Shown here: positions 1 to 4,764 of the stretch, one piece after another
Layout: every line of letters begins with the position of its first letter
Numbering within the stretch: position 1 is the first letter of the stretch
From: an uncultured Acidaminococcus sp.
Lineage (GTDB): Bacteria > Bacillota_C > Negativicutes > Acidaminococcales > Acidaminococcaceae
Assembly (NCBI GenBank): GCA_900314165.1
Contig: OMUE01000152.1
Span: 1 to 5,889 of the forward strand
DNA: 5,889 nucleotides
Direction: 5' to 3'
Translations under genes and position numbers: made by a program
The notes under the pieces: generated by a model
The model's database searches: none
What the model saw: the letters and a program-made list of their open reading frames with translations, nothing else
Told to the model about the DNA's origin: nothing

Positions 1-32
1 AGACTTTGGAGAGTGTCTATCTGCTATGACTA

Positions 33-135
33 TATAATACGAGGGGAGGGGAACCGTGCGAAGCACGGTGGTGGGGCCGTCCAGCGGACAATTAAAAAAC
101 AGCTATGCGTTTTCGAGAACGTATAGCTGTTTTTT
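33..135 (+). ncRNA. possible small RNA or 3' untranslated tail
   Basis: A TATAAT hexamer lies at 33-38, but no good -35 is found at 16-19 bp spacing (the best upstream TTTGGA at 5-10 is 22 bp away). A start near 45 would give a transcript of about 90 nt beginning in a GGGGAGGGG purine run. It would hold a small hairpin CCGTGC-GAA-GCACGG (54-68), a second one GTCC-AGC-GGAC (79-89), and then the strong terminator at 94-135. This is the shape of a short structured RNA, but I recognise no family. It could equally be the trailer of an upstream gene whose last codons lie at 1-37: one frame stops at 35-37, another at 27-29. There is no convincing coding content here. Confidence 0.2.
94..135. terminator. 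bidirectional intrinsic terminator
   Basis: An 18-bp stem (94-111 with 118-135) closes a 6-nt loop. It has one imperfect position, which is a G-U pair in the rightward RNA and an A-C mismatch in the leftward RNA. Both arms end in A6/T6, so the hairpin presents a U-run in either direction. Leftward it follows the LysR stop codon by 9 nt and serves as that gene's terminator. Rightward it would end whatever transcript enters from before position 94. Confidence 0.9.
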
Positions 136-144
136 GTCATCAAG

Positions 145-1104
145 CTACATAAGGTCGTACCGTTTAAACTCCGCTACCTGCTCCTGGAGCTGGCGGAGGA
201 AGGCTTGGCCGTATCTGGGGAACTGGCGGCCTTTTACATACACCAGGGTCACGGGGTTTGTCTCCGTCAGGCCCAGAATAGGGTACACGTATAGAGGATT
301 GTTGCTGGCCTCGCTGATCTTTTTCAGGTTGGTCAGGTACATGGTCAGGCAGAAGCTGGCAGCGTAGTTCCGGGTAGTCAGGATGTGGTGCAGGTCCGGC
401 TGGCTGGACACGTGGATAAAGTTCAACTGCAGGTTGTAGAGCCTGTGGCAGTGCCGCTCCAGCATCTGGGCGGAGTTCGTAAAGGGCTCGTTCTGGGAAA
501 AGGGCATGGACTTCAAAAGGCGCAGATCCGCGCCTTTTTTGAATTTTTCGTGGTAGGTTTCCCATTGATCCCCGAAATACCGCTGCATGAGGCCCTGGCT
601 GATGACCACATAGAGTTTCTCTTGCAGGATGACCCTGCTTTCCAGGGAAGGGGAGGGGTCTTTCAGGTTGCCGCACAGGGCGATGTCCAGTTTGTTGTCC
701 AGCAGCATCTGCTGCAGCTGCTTGCTGTTGGCGCTGGATACGTGGAGATTTACCTGAGGAAAAGAAGTCTCATATCGTTCTATGAGGTCTGGGATAAGGA
801 TTCGGAACCGTCCTTCTGTAGTGCCGAAGTTCAGTTCGCCACCATTCTGCTGCTGTTGGGCCTCGAAATGGCCCATCGTGTTCTTTTCCAGCAGTTCCAC
901 CTGGCGCAGGGTCTGGTACAGCTGCTGGCCCTCCGGGGTCAGGGAGAACACGGGCTTCCGGTGGAACAGGAATACGCCACATTCTTTTTCCAGCTTGCCC
1001 AGGTACCGGCTGAGAGCCTGGTGGGTGATGAATAATTTTTCCGCAGCCCTGGTAACGCTGCCTTCTTCTGCCAGAGTCAGGAAATATTGATAGTGTTCGA
1101 ACAT
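145..1104 (-). CDS. LysR-type transcriptional regulator
   Basis: A 319-residue protein with the usual LysR-family length and order. The N-terminal winged helix-turn-helix lies at about residues 3-60, with the recognition region SVTRAAEKLFITHQALSRYL at 16-35 and the typical LTPEG step at 55-59. A linker helix (about 60-90) contains a Gln run, QQQQ at 83-86. The C-terminal part (about 90-300) is the periplasmic-binding-like effector domain, with the NFGTTEG strand that begins this domain. I chose the internal ATG at 1102-1104 because it has AAGGAGG 8 nt upstream; an upstream GTG at 1141-1143 would add 13 residues, lacks such a site and would encode through the ribosome-binding site. It is divergent from the CoA-transferase/CitMHS operon, so by LysR-family habit it most likely activates that operon in response to the transported acid or its CoA ester. 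The ligand cannot be read from sequence. Confidence 0.95.
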   Translation of the reverse strand: MFEHYQYFLTLAEEGSVTRAAEKLFITHQALSRYLGKLEKECGVFLFHRKPVFSLTPEGQQLYQTLRQVELLEKNTMGHFEAQQQQNGGELNFGTTEGRFRILIPDLIERYETSFPQVNLHVSSANSKQLQQMLLDNKLDIALCGNLKDPSPSLESRVILQEKLYVVISQGLMQRYFGDQWETYHEKFKKGADLRLLKSMPFSQNEPFTNSAQMLERHCHRLYNLQLNFIHVSSQPDLHHILTTRNYAASFCLTMYLTNLKKISEASNNPLYVYPILGLTETNPVTLVYVKGRQFPRYGQAFLRQLQEQVAEFKRYDLM

Positions 1105-1112
1105 AAAAAGTG

Positions 1113-1119
1113 CCTCCTT
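1113..1119 (-). promoter_or_regulatory. ribosome-binding site that fixes the LysR start
   Basis: Read leftwards this is AAGGAGG, 8 nt before the ATG at 1104-1102. It sits inside the reading frame of the longer GTG-initiated alternative, which argues that the shorter 319-residue protein is the real product. Confidence 0.85.
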
Positions 1120-1120
1120 A

Positions 1121-1155
1121 GCAACTTTAAATTGCGTATACACAGTTTTAATTGC
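1121..1155. promoter_or_regulatory. likely LysR operator: dyad plus 20-bp phased repeat
   Basis: GCAACTTTAAATTGC at 1121-1135 is a 15-bp dyad with 6 of 7 base pairs symmetric, the size of LysR-family recognition sites. Its right part, TTTAAATTGC (1126-1135), recurs as TTTTAATTGC (1146-1155), 9 of 10 bases identical and exactly 20 bp, about two helical turns, downstream. A third ATTGC occurs at 1162-1166. GTATAC (1136-1141) is a short palindrome between the two copies. Two sites on one DNA face fit the dimer-of-dimers binding typical of LysR proteins. Binding is inferred from symmetry and position, not shown. Confidence 0.55.
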
Positions 1156-1173
1156 TTTCCGATTGCCTATAAA
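1145..1173 (+). promoter_or_regulatory. candidate promoter of the CoA-transferase operon
   Basis: TATAAA at 1168-1173 matches 5 of 6 bases of a sigma-A -10 box. The hexamer 17 bp upstream (GTTTTA, 1145-1150) is a poor -35 and overlaps the second copy of the putative operator repeat, as expected of a promoter that needs an activator bound at -35. An alternative pairing is TTGCTT (1152-1157) with TAGATT (1174-1179). The resulting leader of roughly 70 nt includes a small hairpin AGTCC-ACAG-GGACT at 1200-1213. Confidence 0.35.
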
Positions 1174-1176
1174 TAG

Positions 1177-1205
1177 ATTATCCTACAGTCAACAACAAAA
1201 GTCCA
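1177..1205 (-). promoter_or_regulatory. candidate promoter of the LysR gene
   Basis: Read leftwards, TGGACT (1205-1200) and GATAAT (1182-1177) are separated by 17 bp and match 4 of 6 and 5 of 6 consensus bases. Transcription would begin near 1170 and cross the operator repeats at 1121-1155, so a bound regulator would repress its own gene. The element nearly abuts the rightward -10, so the two promoters would compete for polymerase. Confidence 0.35.
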
Positions 1206-1253
1206 CAGGGACTCGGAAACAAGCCAAACAAAATTTTAAGGAGGAACACAAAA

Positions 1254-2444
1254 ATGGCGAAAGAAGCATTAGCAGGGGTAAGAGTGTTGGATATTGCAAC
1301 GGTCATCGCAGCACCGTTTGCAGCAGGCATCCTGGCCGACTTCGGCGCAGAGGTTATTAAGGTAGAAATGACCGGCCGGGGCGATACCTTCAGAAACATG
1401 GGACCGCTGAAGGATGGCAAGAGCATCCGCTGGCCGTCCATGGGTCGTAACAAGAAGAGCGTAACGCTGGACTTCCACTTTGAAGAAGGCAAGCAGCTGT
1501 TCCTGGAAATGGTGAAACACGCTGACGTCGTTATTGAAAACTTCAAGACCGGAACGCTGGATAAATGGGGTATCGGCGTAGATGTTATGCGCAAAGTGAA
1601 CCCGGATATCATCGTAACCCACGTTACGGGCTACGGCCAAACCGGTCCTTATAAGAAACTGGCAGGCCTGGGCCAGCCGCTGCAAGCTTTCTCCGGCATG
1701 ACCTATCTGACCGGTTTCCCTGATCGTCCTCCTGTCAGCACGCCGTTTGCTCTGGCTGACTATGTAGCCGGCCTGAACGCTGCCATCGGTACCCTGATTG
1801 CCCTTTACCATAGAGACGCTCTGAAGGGCGCTCCTCAGGAAGTGGACGTCAGCCTGTACGAAGGCATCTTCCGTATGGAAGAAAGCTTCGTAGCTCAGCT
1901 GGACCAACTGGGCATCAACCGGGAACGGGCACCTATCTCCAAAGGCGCTTCCTGCCCTATCGGCGTATTCAAGACGAAAGATTCCCAATATATCATCCTG
2001 GTCTGCAGCACGAACCCTGTATTCTGGCATCTGTGCGATGCTATGAACCGTCCGGATTGGCGGCCTAAATACGACACCACCAGAGATCGTCTGGCAGATC
2101 CTGAACCCATCATGGATGCTGTGACCGAATGGATTGGCAGCCACACCTATGATGAACTGAAAGCAAAATGCGATGCAGCCGGCGTGCCCATCAGCAAAGT
2201 TATGAGCATGAAGGATATCTTTGAAGATCCTCAATACGCTGCCCGCCACGACATCCTGGAAGTTCCCTGCGATGACTTTGGCACCATCAAGATGCCCGGT
2301 ATCAGCCCTGTACTGACCGGCACCCCCGGCCAGGTAAAATGGGCCGGCCAGAAACCCGGCGAATCCAACGATGAGATTTACGGCAAGCTGCTGGGTAAAT
2401 CCGAAGAAGAAATCGCAGACCTGAAGGCGAAGAAGATCATCTGA
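1254..2444 (+). CDS. family III CoA-transferase (CaiB/BaiF type)
   Basis: A 396-residue cytoplasmic enzyme of the CaiB/BaiF/Frc family, which moves CoA between carboxylic acids through an aspartyl-CoA intermediate. The N-terminus has the family pattern GVRVLD...APFAAGILADFGAEVIKVE (residues 8-38). Further family signs are the GRNKKSVTLDF stretch (64-74), the ADVVIENFKTGTLDKWG segment (90-106) and the VTGYGQTGPY motif (124-133). The likely catalytic aspartate is D169 in ALADYVAG, which has the same number as the catalytic Asp of oxalate CoA-transferase Frc and of CaiB. Length is normal and no key part is missing. The ATG has AAGGAGG (1238-1244) 9 nt upstream. The gene leads an operon with a CitMHS carrier and is divergent from a LysR regulator, so the substrate is probably the imported di- or tricarboxylate, or a product of it. 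Family III members differ widely in acid choice (oxalate, carnitine, citramalate, mesaconate and others), so no specific name is justified. Confidence 0.93.
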   Translation: MAKEALAGVRVLDIATVIAAPFAAGILADFGAEVIKVEMTGRGDTFRNMGPLKDGKSIRWPSMGRNKKSVTLDFHFEEGKQLFLEMVKHADVVIENFKTGTLDKWGIGVDVMRKVNPDIIVTHVTGYGQTGPYKKLAGLGQPLQAFSGMTYLTGFPDRPPVSTPFALADYVAGLNAAIGTLIALYHRDALKGAPQEVDVSLYEGIFRMEESFVAQLDQLGINRERAPISKGASCPIGVFKTKDSQYIILVCSTNPVFWHLCDAMNRPDWRPKYDTTRDRLADPEPIMDAVTEWIGSHTYDELKAKCDAAGVPISKVMSMKDIFEDPQYAARHDILEVPCDDFGTIKMPGISPVLTGTPGQVKWAGQKPGESNDEIYGKLLGKSEEEIADLKAKKII

Positions 2445-2452
2445 TCTTCTTC
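2429..2452 (+). promoter_or_regulatory. intercistronic hairpin over the CoA-transferase stop codon
   Basis: A perfect 10-bp inverted repeat (GAAGAAGATC, 2429-2438, with GATCTTCTTC, 2443-2452) encloses a 4-nt loop. It contains the TGA stop at 2442-2444. No U-run follows, so it is not an ordinary intrinsic terminator. It ends 12 nt before the ribosome-binding site GAGGAGG (2465-2471) of the carrier gene. It may stabilise or process the message, or tune translation of the second gene. Confidence 0.5.
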
Positions 2453-2479
2453 CACCCTGTCCCAGAGGAGGAACTCCAT

Positions 2480-3790
2480 ATGTTTACAGCACTTGTTGGT
2501 TATGCCATGCTGGCAACCATCATCGTACTATTGATGAAGAAAAAGATGATGCCCATCGTCATCTTCGTAACTGTTCCTGTAGTCTTTGCCCTGATTTTGG
2601 GGAATAACGCCGGGGCCATCGGCAAAATGATCAACGCCGGCCTGAACAGCGTTTGGAAGACTGCCGTCCTGTTCATTTTCTCTACCTCCTATTTCGGTAT
2701 CATGAACGATGCGGGCATGTTCGACCCCGTCGTCAATAAGCTGGCTAAGAAAGCCGGCAGCAACGTCATCATGGTCACCGTAGCCAGCGGCATCATCGCC
2801 ATCCTGGGCCACCTGGACGGCGCTACTGCTACCACGGCTCTCGTCACTGTCCCTGCCATGATGCCTCTGTACAGAAGGCTGAAGATTTCCCCGTATTCCC
2901 TGCTGCTGATCCTGGGCTGCGCCATGGGCGTTATGAACCTGGTGCCCTGGGGTGGTCCTACCGTCCGGGTAGGCGCCGTGCTGGGCATGGATCCTACGGA
3001 TATCTGGCACATCCTGCTGCCCTTCCAGGGCGTGTGCATCGTCATGGTGCTGGTCATTGCCGCTCTCTGCGGTATGGCTGAAAAGAAGAACGGCGCCGGC
3101 CAGTTTACGGAAGAAGAACTGGCGCAGATGGAAATGCCTCAGGAAGATCCTGAAGTCCTGGCTCTGAAACGGCCAAAGCTGTTCCTGTTCAACGTCACTC
3201 TGACCCTGATTCTGATTGTATTCCTGTGCCTGGGTATCCTGCCCACTCACGCCTGCTTCATGATTGCCTTCGGTATCGGCATGTATGTGAACTATCCTGA
3301 CATGAAGCTGCAGCAGGAACGGTTTAAAGCTCATGCCAATGATGCCCTGAACATGTCTTCCACCCTGCTGGCTGCTGCCGTGTTCATTGGCGTTATGCAG
3401 AAATCCGGTATGCTGGATGCCATGGTTAAAGTCCTGCTGTCCATTATCCCGCCGTTCATGGGCCGCTATATGAACCTGATTGCCGGCTTTATCAGCGTAC
3501 CTGTTGGCGCTGTCCTGGGTGCCGATACGTTCTACTATGGCCTGTTCCCGCTGCTGGGCAAAGCTGCCGCTAACTTCGGCGTACCTCAGCTGGACGTAGG
3601 TATCGCTATGCTGATCGGCAAGAACGTGGGTATGATCATCAGCCCCCTGCAGCCGACCACGTACCTGGCCTGCGGCCTGGCTGGCGTGGAAGTAGCCGAC
3701 CACCTGAAACGGAACTTCAAGTGGTGCTGGCTCATCAGCCTTGCCATGTGTCTCATTGCCCTTTTGATGGGCCTCATGAAGATTTACTAA
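2480..3790 (+). CDS. CitMHS-family carboxylate:cation symporter
   Basis: A 436-residue integral membrane protein with about 11-13 hydrophobic segments, the usual CitMHS size. Family signatures are in order: GHLDGATATTALVTVPAM (110-127), MNLVPWGGPTVR (152-163), GADTFYYGLFPLL (347-359), and SPLQPTTYLACGLAGVE (388-404) followed by ADHLKRNF (406-413). A polar, charged loop rich in Glu (about 200-232) splits the protein into two halves and is probably cytoplasmic. Characterised relatives such as Bacillus CitM and CitH take up citrate bound to a divalent metal together with protons. Here the conserved motifs support the family, but not whether the ligand is citrate or another di- or tricarboxylate. 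GAGGAGG lies 8 nt before the ATG. The gene is 35 nt downstream of a CoA-transferase and is followed by a strong terminator, so the two form an operon that imports an acid and activates it as a CoA ester. Confidence 0.93.
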   Translation: MFTALVGYAMLATIIVLLMKKKMMPIVIFVTVPVVFALILGNNAGAIGKMINAGLNSVWKTAVLFIFSTSYFGIMNDAGMFDPVVNKLAKKAGSNVIMVTVASGIIAILGHLDGATATTALVTVPAMMPLYRRLKISPYSLLLILGCAMGVMNLVPWGGPTVRVGAVLGMDPTDIWHILLPFQGVCIVMVLVIAALCGMAEKKNGAGQFTEEELAQMEMPQEDPEVLALKRPKLFLFNVTLTLILIVFLCLGILPTHACFMIAFGIGMYVNYPDMKLQQERFKAHANDALNMSSTLLAAAVFIGVMQKSGMLDAMVKVLLSIIPPFMGRYMNLIAGFISVPVGAVLGADTFYYGLFPLLGKAAANFGVPQLDVGIAMLIGKNVGMIISPLQPTTYLACGLAGVEVADHLKRNFKWCWLISLAMCLIALLMGLMKIY

Positions 3791-3830
3791 GCTTGTTTAG
3801 GAATACCCCTCCTAATACATAAAACCAGAT

Positions 3831-3873
3831 AAAGAACCTGTGAAATGCCTGCGCAATTTTCACAGGTTCTTTT
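3831..3873 (+). terminator. intrinsic terminator closing the CoA-transferase/carrier operon
   Basis: A perfect 15-bp stem (3831-3845 with 3858-3872) closes a 12-nt loop, and the descending arm ends in TTCTTTT. It lies 40 nt after the carrier stop codon. The A-rich left arm also allows leftward termination, though no leftward gene needs it. It separates the carboxylate operon from the next transcription unit. Confidence 0.88.
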
Positions 3874-3885
3874 GCTATAAAAATA

Positions 3886-3894
3886 TGGTACTAT
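3886..3894 (+). promoter_or_regulatory. candidate extended -10 promoter
   Basis: TGG immediately before TACTAT gives a TGn-extended -10 element (TACTAT matches 4 of 6 consensus bases). There is no good -35, since the region at proper spacing is the tail of the preceding terminator. Transcription would start near 3900, giving a leader of under 20 nt with AGGTGG (3906-3911) 7 nt before the ATG at 3919. Because a strong terminator lies just upstream, the next gene needs a promoter in this gap. Confidence 0.35.
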
Positions 3895-3918
3895 TACAGC
3901 AGTACAGGTGGTGAGGGT

Positions 3919-4764
3919 ATGTTCAATTCCGATTGGAAGAAGCAGGCTATCAGTGGCTTGAAAAAGGCCGGCAAGGAATACAACAGGGTGTTTGATGAGC
4001 TGCTCCGGGCCATGGAGCAGCTGCACCGGGATCGGCTGGCGGCCAGAGACCTGTTGATTATGGTGGAAAACTATATATTCCAACTGGCCAATAAGCCGAT
4101 CTCTTACGAAAAAACCATTCAGGAAGTCCGCGTCCGGCGCCAATCCTTTGATGATAAAGTGGATTCCCTGCAGAAAGAAGTGGACGAAGCCGGAAATATT
4201 GGCAGTACAGCCGGAGCCGGAGCCTTGGCAGGAGCCGGTATTGCGGCCCTGGGGCCGACGGCGGCTATGGCTGTGGCGACTACGTTTGGCACGGCTTCTA
4301 CAGGGGCCGCTATTGGAACGTTGTCCGGAGCGGCAGCTACCAATGCGGCACTGGCCTGGCTGGGTGGCGGCACCCTGGCAGCAGGCGGTGCCGGTATGGC
4401 AGGGGGACAGTTTCTTTTAAAGCTGTTCGGTCCCGTAGGCTGGGGCCTTAGTGCGGCAGCTCTCCTGGGAGGCGGGCTGTTGGCTAATAAGAAGAATAAG
4501 GAAATTGCCCAGAAAGCAGAACAAAAGACAAGGGAAATCAAACAGGAAACCCTGCATCTGAGAGAGCTGGGGGAGAAGGTGCTGAAGCTGGATGACCGGA
4601 TTACGAGGGAACTGACCGGTGGCATCCTGGAAGCTCTGGAAAACCTGGCGGATCACGGTGCCGATGATTATAGCGAAATGACGTACGAAGAAAAGCAGCA
4701 GCTGGCTGTGATCATGAACAGCGCAGAGGTCCTTTCCAAACTGATTGGGGAAAAAGTCGCATGA
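3919..4764 (+). CDS. unrecognised protein: two helical ends around a Gly/Ala-rich membrane-inserting core
   Basis: A 281-residue protein with no family I can name. Residues 1-92 are charged, Leu-rich and probably helical or coiled coil. Residues 96-189 form a long Gly/Ala/Thr/Leu core with one charged residue (K168), containing small-residue spacing of the glycine-zipper kind (GAGALAGAGIAALG at 99-112; LSGAAATNAALAWLGGGTL at 135-153; GPVGWGLSAAALLGGGLL at 171-188). Residues 190-281 return to a charged helix rich in Lys/Glu/Gln, then an acidic tail. There is no signal peptide. This helix-hydrophobic hairpin-helix plan occurs in alpha-helical pore formers and in membrane paddles of dynamin-like proteins; the likeness is of architecture only. 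I recall similar Gly/Ala cores in uncharacterised bacterial proteins but cannot attach a function. The gene overlaps the next by 4 nt (ATGA), so the two products are probably made together and may interact. Confidence 0.85.
   Translation: MFNSDWKKQAISGLKKAGKEYNRVFDELLRAMEQLHRDRLAARDLLIMVENYIFQLANKPISYEKTIQEVRVRRQSFDDKVDSLQKEVDEAGNIGSTAGAGALAGAGIAALGPTAAMAVATTFGTASTGAAIGTLSGAAATNAALAWLGGGTLAAGGAGMAGGQFLLKLFGPVGWGLSAAALLGGGLLANKKNKEIAQKAEQKTREIKQETLHLRELGEKVLKLDDRITRELTGGILEALENLADHGADDYSEMTYEEKQQLAVIMNSAEVLSKLIGEKVA

Noticed and set aside
48..93. Resemblance of GAACCGTGC...GCACGGTGGTG to domain V of a bacterial group II intron
   Set aside because: The stem-loop is too short for the conserved 34-nt domain V, lacks a clear catalytic triad and bulge, and no domain VI or reverse-transcriptase remnant is visible in the window.
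56..367. Rightward frame beginning with GTG after a GGGGAGGGG run
   Set aside because: The purine run looks like a ribosome-binding site, but the frame passes through the strong terminator and then runs antisense inside the LysR gene; its product is low-complexity Ser/Arg-rich.
385..1035. 216-codon rightward frame inside the LysR gene
   Set aside because: It is antisense to a complete LysR-family protein with helix-turn-helix and effector domain, and has Val/Gln/Leu-rich shadow composition.
1269..2249. 326-codon open frame antisense to the CoA-transferase
   Set aside because: It is fully contained in a gene with an intact family III signature and has no plausible ribosome-binding context or recognisable motif.
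2528..3703. 391-codon open frame antisense to the CitMHS gene
   Set aside because: Its translation is His/Gln/Asp-rich with no recognisable fold, and it lies wholly within a carrier gene with clear family motifs and a strong ribosome-binding site. It is a shadow of the codon bias.
3797..3815. Small hairpin TTAGG...CCTAA just after the carrier stop codon
   Set aside because: Only 5 bp with a 9-nt loop and no U-run; the real terminator is the 15-bp stem 16 nt further on.
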